Shown here: positions 1-6,660 of the stretch, piece by piece | Layout: each line of letters opens with the position of its first letter | How positions within the stretch are numbered: position 1 is the first letter of the stretch | Assembly (NCBI GenBank): GCA_002474325.1 | Contig: DKNL01000104.1 | Span: forward strand, 1 to 32,816 | Reading direction: 5' to 3' | DNA: 32,816 bases | Source: Opitutales bacterium UBA7389 | Lineage (GTDB): Bacteria > Verrucomicrobiota > Verrucomicrobiia > Opitutales > Opitutaceae | Translations under genes and position numbers: made by a program | The notes under the pieces: generated by a model | The model's input: only the letters and a program-made list of their open reading frames with translations | The model's database searches: none | What the model was told of the DNA's origin: nothing

Positions 1-231
1 TTGGAACTCGTGGGTGGATCCATCGACCTCGACTTTGGCCGCGCCCCTGAGAAGTACCCATACGCTTTCTTTGGAACTTGCCTCGTCGATCGATTCGCCG
101 CGGCGGTGCATCTTGATACCGAAATCCATCTGCGTGTCTAGGCCTCCAGCGGAAGTGTCGCCAGCTTCGGTAATTTTCTTGTAGCCGTGGCCGGTCTGCT
201 TGCCGAAGCTTGGTATTAGGTGAGGGGTCAT
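1..231 (-). CDS. 5-deoxy-glucuronate isomerase-like (IolB/KduI cupin family), N-terminal part
   Basis: An open frame runs from an ATG at 231 leftwards off the window edge, giving 77 residues with no stop. The visible protein begins MTPHLIPSFGKQTG. Around residues 36-75 it has MDFGIKMHRRGESIDE, then ESVWVLLRGAAKVEVDG, which follows the pattern at the start of IolB: an aromatic-G-hydrophobic strand, a GE turn, then E-x-hydrophobic-LL-x-G and a beta strand. IolB isomerises 5-deoxy-glucuronate in inositol catabolism and is cytosolic; no signal peptide is seen here. The start is preceded by a pyrimidine-rich leader (cacctctc) and no Shine-Dalgarno. The gene diverges from the sulfatase at 374. The family call rests on pattern memory of a short fragment; another bicupin of the KduI/IolB type is possible. 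Confidence 0.6.
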   Translation of the reverse strand, partial: MTPHLIPSFGKQTGHGYKKITEAGDTSAGGLDTQMDFGIKMHRRGESIDEASSKESVWVLLRGAAKVEVDGSTHEFQ

Positions 232-373
232 GAGAGGTGTGCGGGTCGTTAAGAGAATGTAGGATTTTTAGCACGGTTCAAGCACGGGCTAAACACAAAG
301 CCGGGACGAGTTCACGGTCAATTTCAATCAGAACTTGTCTAGGCATCGATTAGACCTAAAATTGTCTGTTGGT

Positions 374-1903
374 ATGGATGACTGCATTAAAAAGCTGATT
401 GCCAGGCTGCAAAATTGGCCACGTTTCCCCCTCTTGGTCACCCTATTGGCCTTTCCCCTTTGGGGAAAAGGCACCCGCACCTTTGCCGACAGGCCGAACA
501 TTCTATACATATTTACAGATGATCAATCGCGGCGTTCGATTAGCGCTTACGAGGAAGCGCACGAATGGGTGCACACGCCGTATATCGATGCCTTGGCCGC
601 TTCGGGCTTGCGCTTTCGGACCTGCTATACCGGGGCTTCCTGCCAAATGTCGCGCTCCATGACATTGACTGGACGGTTCCAGCATGCCATCAAGAGCTTC
701 GATACGTCTCATTATCCAAAATGTGATTACGACTCTGAGGTTCAACCGTTCTGGCCGGCGAATTTTCGAGCAAACGGATACAAGACCGCTTGCATTGGCA
801 AGTGGCACCTCGGAGAGGATGTGGGCCATGGCCGGGATTGGGATTACTCGGTCATTTGGGACCGCGCTGGACCGAAGGAAAATGGAAGTGCCTATTTTTA
901 TGGAACTCTCGTCCGCTTCAACGGAGGCCAGCGGGTCCCTCTGAATGGGTATTCGACGGATCGTTACACGGAACTCGCGGTGGACTATATCCGGAATGAA
1001 TCTCAGGCAAATGATAAGCCCTGGTTCCTTTGGCTTTGCTATGGGGGAGTGCATGGGCCCTACACAGAGGCGGATCGTCATAAGGAACTCTATGCCGATG
1101 CTCCGGAAACGGAAATCCCTGAGGATGTTTTCGGCCCCAGACCGACTAAGCCCAATCACTTGGTCAATTACTCTCGGTGGGAGAAAGATGAGGACGGGAA
1201 ACCTGCTAAATTCGACGCGATGGTTAAAAAGTACAATCGGGCCGTGGCCTCGCTGGATGATGGGGTCGGAGCTTTGATTCAAGTTCTCAAGGAGACGGGC
1301 CAGTTGGAGGATACGTTGGTCGTTTATACATCCGACCAGGGATTCGCATGGGGACAGCATGGCTCTCGAGAAAAGTGGATGGCCTACGATGCCAACATAG
1401 CCGCTCCGTTGATCGTTAGTTTGCCCGGGACCGTAATTTCGGGTCAAGTTTGTGAAGAGCCGGTGAATGGCCTCGATATCGTAAAGACCTTTCACGAGCT
1501 CGCAGGTATTGAACCTGTAGTGGGAATGCATGGACGAGATATGTCGCCGTTGCTGGAGGATCCTTCCATGAAACTAAGCGAGCCGCTATTGCTAACGCAT
1601 ACCGCTCGAGTTTATGGCGAGACTTTTTTGGAGCATATAAAGAATGGCGATTGGGTTGGCCAGGAACCTAAGCCTGCTTGGCTGATGCTGCGCGACGGTA
1701 AATTCAAGTACATCCGACATATGCAGGAAGACACCATTGAAGAGTTGTATGATTTGGAAGCGGACCCGAAAGAACTCACTAATCTATCAGTGAATCCTGA
1801 ATACAACAGTATTTTGCGGAGCTTGCGACGCAAAGCAGTAGATGAAGTTCGCAAGAAAGGCGGGGAATTCATCGACTACCTGCCAAAGCCAAAAGGGGCA
1901 TAG
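374..1903 (+). CDS. Secreted sulfatase with unusual C-Q-M-S-R active site
   Basis: Type I sulfatase (alkaline-phosphatase fold), 509 residues from the ATG at 374; an upstream in-frame start at 335 adds 13 residues and is less likely because the hydrophobic signal segment (about residues 18-31) fits the shorter form. Metal-site residues are visible: TDDQ at 48-51, GKWHLG at 142-147, HGPY near 228, SDQG at 320-323 (Gln in place of the usual Asn) and Lys334. The cysteine that would become formylglycine is Cys90 in CQMSRSMTLTGR; the position normally Pro or Ala is Met. The substrate is unknown, presumably a sulfated glycan. The gene diverges from the IolB-like gene and converges on the next sulfatase. 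No Shine-Dalgarno is seen before the start. Confidence 0.93.
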   Translation: MDDCIKKLIARLQNWPRFPLLVTLLAFPLWGKGTRTFADRPNILYIFTDDQSRRSISAYEEAHEWVHTPYIDALAASGLRFRTCYTGASCQMSRSMTLTGRFQHAIKSFDTSHYPKCDYDSEVQPFWPANFRANGYKTACIGKWHLGEDVGHGRDWDYSVIWDRAGPKENGSAYFYGTLVRFNGGQRVPLNGYSTDRYTELAVDYIRNESQANDKPWFLWLCYGGVHGPYTEADRHKELYADAPETEIPEDVFGPRPTKPNHLVNYSRWEKDEDGKPAKFDAMVKKYNRAVASLDDGVGALIQVLKETGQLEDTLVVYTSDQGFAWGQHGSREKWMAYDANIAAPLIVSLPGTVISGQVCEEPVNGLDIVKTFHELAGIEPVVGMHGRDMSPLLEDPSMKLSEPLLLTHTARVYGETFLEHIKNGDWVGQEPKPAWLMLRDGKFKYIRHMQEDTIEELYDLEADPKELTNLSVNPEYNSILRSLRRKAVDEVRKKGGEFIDYLPKPKGA

Positions 1904-2184
1904 GAGAGTTGTTTATTGAACATTGCTATCCCGTTTTCGGGCTTGCTGGATGCCTTTGATAACAGGATGTGCTCCGCCCAATATGAATCACTTGCGTTTC
2001 AATTTCCTGTACGTTCGAATTTGAAATCAAATATAATATCCGAAAAGTAAATACATATTCCCTGAATCTGTAAAGCGGTAGAAGAAACTAGCGATTCCGC
2101 AGTCGCGGGAGAGCGACATTGGCGACTGTCTTCAAATAGATGCTTTTTCCACCTTCTCTTTGGTACGCGGTCTGAAGAGCCGCG
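1904..2184. other. Intergenic region between convergent sulfatases, with REP-like hairpins
   Basis: This gap of 281 bases lies between the 3' ends of two convergent sulfatase genes. It holds a weak CCCG-tttt-CGGG hairpin at 1930-1941, an AT-rich middle, a family A palindromic repeat at 2096-2109 nested in a larger inverted repeat (arms 2100-2106 and 2122-2128), and a further hairpin at 2163-2188. No coding sequence is apparent. The structured half may serve as a bidirectional transcript end, but no T-run follows the stems. Confidence 0.5.
2096..2109 (-). repeat. REP-like family A palindrome
   Basis: Read on the minus strand this is CCCGC-gact-GCGGA followed by ATCGCTAG, the same core found at 13164, 15264, 15309, 22816, 26302 and (degenerate) 15171 and 26447. 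It forms a 5-bp stem with a 4-base loop and is intergenic like the other copies. Confidence 0.6.
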
Positions 2185-2188
2185 CTAC
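2163..2188. repeat. Palindromic hairpin overlapping the stop codon of the 2185-3597 sulfatase
   Basis: Two arms, GTACGCGG (2163-2170) and CCGCGCTAC (2180-2188), pair over about 8 bp with one bulged C around the loop tctgaagag. The TAG stop codon of the minus-strand sulfatase (2187-2185) lies inside the left-reading arm, so the end of the gene is made from the repeat. On the minus strand no T-run follows, so it is not a canonical intrinsic terminator. Confidence 0.55.
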
Positions 2189-3597
2189 TTAAATCGCTTT
2201 TTGATCTTGGCTTTAAGCTCGGCAACGACCTCCGGTTGTTCATCGGCGATATTGCGGGTTTCGCCTTCAAGGGTACGGTGATCGTAGAGTTCGATATAGC
2301 CATCGGTGTGGGCTATGAGGCGATGCGTTTCCGTGCGAATTGTGTAGCCATAGCTTCTATAAGCGTAGGCGTCGTGGCCTGTAGCGTTGGGCGATTCGAG
2401 TATAGGTTTTAAAGATACGCCGTGAGCATGTTTTGCTTTTGGCAAGCCGGATAGTTCAACGAGTGTTGGAAAGACATCAATGGTTTCCACCATCGAGTGG
2501 CTCATCTTGCCGGGATTGGGAATCCCGGGATAGCTTATGATGAGCGGCGAGCGCAGAGACTCCTCAAAGAGCGCGTGCTTGCCCCAGATAGAGTGTTCGC
2601 CCAGATGCCAGCCGTGGTCACCCCAAAGGACGACGATAGTGTTTTCGCGGATACCGAGTGAATCGAGCCGATCCAGCATGCGGCCCACTTGGGCGTCGGC
2701 GTAGCTAACGCAGGCTGCGTAGTGCTTACGCACCTGAATGGAGTAGTCGGCATTGGTGCTAGGGTCCATGCCATCGCGCTTATACTTGTAGAATTCTCCG
2801 GACTTGTGCCAGGTGGTGCGGCCTTCGGGCTTCTTGGGATGGGGCACGGTGGGGAGTTCGGCATCCGTGTAGAGATCTAGATACTTCTTGGGAGCTCCGA
2901 AGGGTAGATGCGGTCTTAGAATGCCGAAAGCTAGAAAGAAAGGTTTGTCGTTCTCTTTGTTTGCCAACGAGTCGAGGTGCTCAAGGGCCTGGTCCGTACT
3001 GATGCCGTCAGGGTAGATACTGTCGGGACCTTCATAGGCTTGGAGCAGATCCATTTGGCTGGCGTCGCCCCTTATTTCGCCATAAGCCTGGCCGTGCATC
3101 CAGCCGCGAGGATGTTGCCATGAACCGGCGTTTAAAAGATGACGATCCCAGGAATTGGGCATTTCGACAATGGCTTCGTCCTTCCAGTCAGGACCTCCAA
3201 GACCTCCGGGGTGATGAGATACTTTTCCTACCGAGACAGTTGTATAGCCGTTCTGCCGAAACCAGGCAGGCATGCTGGGAGGGGAGACTTTGGGGTTTGC
3301 GGACAGCTCCTTAGCCCGATCAAAAAGAGCCGAGTTTCCAGGTCCACCGTACCTTCCGGTCAGCAGTGTATATCGGGAGGCCCCGCATGTGGGGGCTTGG
3401 ACGTAGTGCTTATAGAAAACCCGGCCCTCAGATGCGAGTCGGTCGATATTTGGCGAGTGAATGTAGTCGACTCCATAGCAATTCAGCTCGGGTCGAAGGT
3501 CGTCGACACAGATGAGCAAGACATTGGGCTTGTCAGCTGCCGAAGTAAAAGGAAGGGCCGCAGTCAGAGCGGCTAAAAATGGGGTGAAACGATTCAT
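2185..3597 (-). CDS. Secreted sulfatase, iduronate-2-sulfatase-like
   Basis: 470 residues starting with a clear signal peptide (about residues 1-21, ending TSA-AD). VDDLRPELNCYG at 31-42 carries the metal aspartates and is typical of the iduronate-2-sulfatase branch. The modified residue is Cys71 in CGASR (the Ala variant of the formylglycine motif). VGKVSHHPGG supplies the Lys/His pair, and WGDHGWHLGEHSIWGKH the C-terminal Asp, His and Lys. These are the branch features known for enzymes removing 2-O-sulfate from uronic acids, but the substrate here is not proven. It lies downstream of the zinc-peptidase-like gene on the same strand; the 238-base gap contains a large palindrome (3741-3768), so it may have its own promoter. 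Confidence 0.94.
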   Translation of the reverse strand: MNRFTPFLAALTAALPFTSAADKPNVLLICVDDLRPELNCYGVDYIHSPNIDRLASEGRVFYKHYVQAPTCGASRYTLLTGRYGGPGNSALFDRAKELSANPKVSPPSMPAWFRQNGYTTVSVGKVSHHPGGLGGPDWKDEAIVEMPNSWDRHLLNAGSWQHPRGWMHGQAYGEIRGDASQMDLLQAYEGPDSIYPDGISTDQALEHLDSLANKENDKPFFLAFGILRPHLPFGAPKKYLDLYTDAELPTVPHPKKPEGRTTWHKSGEFYKYKRDGMDPSTNADYSIQVRKHYAACVSYADAQVGRMLDRLDSLGIRENTIVVLWGDHGWHLGEHSIWGKHALFEESLRSPLIISYPGIPNPGKMSHSMVETIDVFPTLVELSGLPKAKHAHGVSLKPILESPNATGHDAYAYRSYGYTIRTETHRLIAHTDGYIELYDHRTLEGETRNIADEQPEVVAELKAKIKKRFK

Positions 3598-3740
3598 CGC
3601 TCTACAGCATCTTTCAGGACCTTATCATTACAAGATTGGAAACAAATTATTTCTACTCTCTGGTGGATTACAAGTTAAGGAGATCGAATTGAATCGAATA
3701 GATTAGTTTGTAACAGGCGAAATTTTGCCGATATTGCACA

Positions 3741-3768
3741 GTGAAATTGATCACGTGATCAGTTTCAC
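3741..3768. promoter_or_regulatory. 28-bp near-perfect palindrome, candidate operator
   Basis: The 28 bases are symmetric about the centre of CACGTG with a single non-matching pair (positions 7 and 22 of the element). The core TGATCACGTGATCA is perfectly palindromic and is flanked by GTGAAA on the left and TTTCAC on the right. It sits 144 bases upstream of the start codon of the 2185-3597 sulfatase and 68 bases past the stop of the 3836-5209 gene. Without a following T-run on either strand it does not look like a terminator. A dimeric repressor or activator site with a central CG (as in LacI-family operators) is the simplest reading; the regulator is not in this window. Confidence 0.5.
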
Positions 3769-3835
3769 TTCACAACTATTTTGGCATAGCTTGTTCTGAC
3801 GCTAGTGTCTCTATATGGTCCCCATTGAGACTGAT

Positions 3836-5209
3836 CTAGTTTTTGAGAATTCGTGCAGTTTCCAATCTATTCAGCTCCCTTGCGTATTCGATATCTGGAT
3901 GAATTTTGACGCCCTTTTTGGCAAAGGGAGCGAATTCATCGAATGGCATACTCGATTTTCTTGAAATTTCGAAATACAGATTGAACATCAATCGGGAAGT
4001 ATCGCCTCCCTCGTAGGCTCTAGTAAGGGAATGAAGAGCCTGACTCGGATAAAGACGCTCTTCATTGGCCGAGTGCATGACCGACAAGGTGAGAATAAAG
4101 GGGTCTATTGAGGAATGTTGGATAGACTGATCCGCGAAGTCCAGGGCGAGAGCGGTATTACCCATCTCCATAGATACTTCCGATTTGGCGGTCAGCCAAA
4201 GAGGATTTTCTCTATCGGGACTGGCGGCTAGTCGGGATGCGGCTTCATTCACCTTGCCGCTACGGGAGAGGGCGATAGCGATCACGGCAGCAACACTCGA
4301 TGATGGGGCAGAGCGTTGGGGGGTGGAGCCGGTTTTTTTTAGCTGTGTTCGTGGAAAGGATTTAGAAAACGAATCTCGTAGTTGTTTTACTATGGCATCT
4401 TGTAATTCGATATAGCTGAGTCCAAGGAGAATCTGGCAATCTAGGTCTGTGATCGGTTTGTAATGGCTTCGTTCCACAAGTTGCCAGTAGCCGTTTTTCA
4501 GTTCCGGTCTTCCGAAATGGGTTAGCTCGGCTAAAAGGGCTGCTTGGGCATAGTAAGCTTGGGCTTTTGATCCATCGTTCTCGATCCAGCCCGTAAGCGT
4601 TTCTCGCGTCGTGGTGAAAAAACTTCTCCATTCAATAAATGCTGGCATCGATGCTTCATATCTGCGGGTCCTGTCTCGAGAGCGAGAGAGTTGGACTGTG
4701 CCTTTGGTGAACCTCAAGTTCGAAAAGAGCTCTGCCAGGCCTTCATCAGCCCAGGCTGGTAAAGCGTTCAAATATGAGTGGAGCACATGGTGCGTGAATT
4801 CGTGATAAATAGTTTCCCAATTTTGGGATTCGGATGTCCCGCCAGAGAGTGTCAGTGGATTGAAATCTGATTGCAGGTAGAAACCGGTGGCCCGGGAGTT
4901 AGGGCTTCTAGATTGAAAGGGAGTCAGCTTGTCGAATAGGTCTTTCGATTTTGGAATTATTACGTAGTGAGTTCTAAAAGCTCGAGGGCTTTCACCACGA
5001 TCAATCTTAAGCTCCGTCGCTATGATTTCCTTCAGTTTCCCGAATCGTTCAATAGCTTCGCTGGTCATTTCAGCAGATCTATCAGTCAAGACCCAGGCTT
5101 CCGGCGACTTCGCGAGCGTCCACTCGCCTTCAACACGAGCGGTCGAAAAGGCAGAATAGTGTATCGATAGGAATATCGTCGCTAGAAGCTTCGTGTTGGT
5201 TACGGTCAA
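3836..5209 (-). CDS. Secreted zinc metallopeptidase-like protein (gluzincin, peptidase MA/DUF1570 type)
   Basis: 457 residues. Residues 132-161 read WETIYHEFTHHVLHSYLNALPAWADEGLAE as overlapping pieces: HEFTH at 136-140 is a zinc-binding HExxH motif and Glu156 or Glu160 in ADEGLAE would be the third ligand, as in gluzincins. The N-terminus (about 5-23) is a modest signal sequence. The C-terminal half is helical and TPR-like, with a stretch about genes 'losing' Met starts: no ATG or GTG suits the signal region, so TTG at 5209 is the most likely start. The gene diverges from the gluconolactonase; a GC-rich hairpin (5227-5246) lies 17 bases before the start. Its substrate is unknown; a role in trimming proteins or glycoproteins outside the cytoplasm is inferred. 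Confidence 0.8.
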   Translation of the reverse strand: MTVTNTKLLATIFLSIHYSAFSTARVEGEWTLAKSPEAWVLTDRSAEMTSEAIERFGKLKEIIATELKIDRGESPRAFRTHYVIIPKSKDLFDKLTPFQSRSPNSRATGFYLQSDFNPLTLSGGTSESQNWETIYHEFTHHVLHSYLNALPAWADEGLAELFSNLRFTKGTVQLSRSRDRTRRYEASMPAFIEWRSFFTTTRETLTGWIENDGSKAQAYYAQAALLAELTHFGRPELKNGYWQLVERSHYKPITDLDCQILLGLSYIELQDAIVKQLRDSFSKSFPRTQLKKTGSTPQRSAPSSSVAAVIAIALSRSGKVNEAASRLAASPDRENPLWLTAKSEVSMEMGNTALALDFADQSIQHSSIDPFILTLSVMHSANEERLYPSQALHSLTRAYEGGDTSRLMFNLYFEISRKSSMPFDEFAPFAKKGVKIHPDIEYARELNRLETARILKN

Positions 5210-5226
5210 GGCCCTGAAAGTTTGTC

Positions 5227-5246
5227 GAGGGGTATAGTCACCCCTC
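5227..5246. promoter_or_regulatory. Perfect 7-bp hairpin in the leader of the zinc-peptidase-like gene
   Basis: GAGGGGT (5227-5233) and ACCCCTC (5240-5246) are exact inverted repeats around the loop atagtc, 17 bases upstream of the TTG start at 5209. The location suits an operator or an mRNA leader stem controlling translation of a weak-start gene. No T-run follows on either strand. Confidence 0.4.
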
Positions 5247-5276
5247 TCTGAATTTCGTTTCTCTCATTGCGAATTT

Positions 5277-5314
5277 GCAAGCGGATCGCTGGTTCGGAGA
5301 TTTCAGCGGCTTGC
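5277..5314. repeat. Inverted repeat in the divergent intergenic region
   Basis: GCAAGC (5277-5282) pairs with GCTTGC (5309-5314), and inside them CGCTG (5287-5291) pairs with CAGCG (5304-5308), leaving a 4-base bulge on one side. It lies between the divergently transcribed zinc-peptidase-like gene and the gluconolactonase, so it may be a regulatory site for one or both. Confidence 0.35.
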
Positions 5315-5402
5315 ACTTGGGAAATCAACCTTTAGGTCCCATCGAATCCCTCAAATTTGCGATTCCAACGAAGTACTTGCTTGAAAGGGAGGGTGGGAGC
5401 TT

Positions 5403-6512
5403 GTGAGACTCCTATTATTATCCCAAATGGCTAAGGCCAAAACCCATATATTGAAGATGGAAAAACTGCCCCTTACACGTCGAACCTTCCTATCAACTAT
5501 TGGAGCCGCTGCCGCTGCTCCTTTGATCGCTCGCGACTACGGTCCCGGCGCTCCGCCTGTCCGGTATCCAGAGCCTGATGTTAAAGTAATAGAGCCTTCA
5601 TTCGCCAAGTACAAGATCGGCAATACCCCGATCGAGCGTCTATGCACGGGCATGTACTGGGCTGAGGGGCCGGCATGGAGCGGATGGGGTCGCTATCTCG
5701 TTTGGAGCGACATACCGAAGGACGTTCAACACCGCTGGCTGCAGGATGACAACGAGGTGACCGTGCTTCGCAAGCCCGCTCGCAATAGCAATGGCAATAC
5801 CTTCGACCGGCAGGGCCGGCAAATATCTTTCGAGCATGGAGCCCGGCGCGTAGTTCGTTACGAGGTGGACAATTCGATAACCGTTTTGGCCGATACTTAC
5901 AACGGGAAGCCCTTCAATGCACCTAACGATGGCGTGGAACATCCAGATGGCAGCATTTGGTTTACGGATCCGGGCTATGGAAGTCTGGGCAACTACGAAG
6001 GAAATAAGGCCGAACTCGAGTTGAAAGAGGCCGTCTATCGAATCGATCCGAGCGGCAAGGTTACCATGGTCACCGATGAGATCTACAAGCCCAATGGCCT
6101 GTGCTTCTCACCAGACTACAAAAAGGTCTACGTGGCCGACACCGGTTCATCCCATTACCCGGAGGCTCCCAAAAACATAAAGGTTTGGGATGTGGCTGGG
6201 TCCAAATTGAGAAATGGGCGGGAGTTCGCTTCCATGAAGTTTGACTTGAATGGCGAAACCGTGGCCGGACTGGCAGACGGGATCCGCTGCGACCGGGATG
6301 GCAATATCTGGGCTAGTGCAGGCTGGGTTGGAAAAGGCTACGATGGGGTCCATGTTTTTTCGCCCGAAGGCCAGCGTATTGGCCAGATCGTGCTGCCGGA
6401 AATATGCAGCAACGTTTGCTTCGGCGGTCCTCGGCGTAATCGCCTTTTCATGACAGCGAGCCGAAGCCTGTACGCGGTGTATACGGAAGCACTCGGAGCC
6501 CATTGGTGCTAA
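5403..6512 (+). CDS. Tat-exported SMP-30/gluconolactonase/LRE family protein
   Basis: 369 residues from the GTG at 5403, which follows a G-rich GGGAGGGTGGGAG stretch that can act as Shine-Dalgarno; an ATG at 5457 would give 351 residues and also keep the signal. Residues 24-42 (LTRRTFLSTIGAAAAAPLIA) are a twin-arginine signal. The six-bladed propeller shows the usual metal and active-site places: Glu88 in AEGPAW, NAPNDG at 172-177, FTDPGYG at 187-193, KPNGLCFS and VADTG. Family members hydrolyse sugar lactones, with a divalent metal. Export suggests it acts on a sugar lactone outside the cytoplasm, possibly one formed by the oxidoreductase at 11733-13103. A strong terminator follows directly. 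Confidence 0.9.
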   Translation: MRLLLLSQMAKAKTHILKMEKLPLTRRTFLSTIGAAAAAPLIARDYGPGAPPVRYPEPDVKVIEPSFAKYKIGNTPIERLCTGMYWAEGPAWSGWGRYLVWSDIPKDVQHRWLQDDNEVTVLRKPARNSNGNTFDRQGRQISFEHGARRVVRYEVDNSITVLADTYNGKPFNAPNDGVEHPDGSIWFTDPGYGSLGNYEGNKAELELKEAVYRIDPSGKVTMVTDEIYKPNGLCFSPDYKKVYVADTGSSHYPEAPKNIKVWDVAGSKLRNGREFASMKFDLNGETVAGLADGIRCDRDGNIWASAGWVGKGYDGVHVFSPEGQRIGQIVLPEICSNVCFGGPRRNRLFMTASRSLYAVYTEALGAHWC

Positions 6513-6515
6513 TTT

Positions 6516-6546
6516 CGAAAACGAAGCAATGCTTGCTTCGTTTTTG
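6516..6546 (+). terminator. Rho-independent terminator after the gluconolactonase
   Basis: AAAACGAAGC (6518-6527) pairs perfectly with GCTTCGTTTT (6535-6544) around a 7-base loop, the right arm running into five T (6541-6545). It begins 4 bases past the gluconolactonase stop and separates that gene from the beta-helix gene. As the left arm has an A-run, it could also act on the minus strand. Confidence 0.85.
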
Positions 6547-6660
6547 GTAGGGATATCAGGCTAAAACTAGTCCTCCCTACCTCTATTGGTTTCTCCAAGA
6601 GACTCGGTCTGCGGTTTACAAAACGTTCGGGCCCGCTATCATAACTCGTTTTAGTTCCTC

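Noticed and set aside
503..1531. 342-codon open frame antisense to the first sulfatase
   Set aside because: The opposite frame contains all sulfatase motifs; the antisense product has no domain, signal or family pattern.
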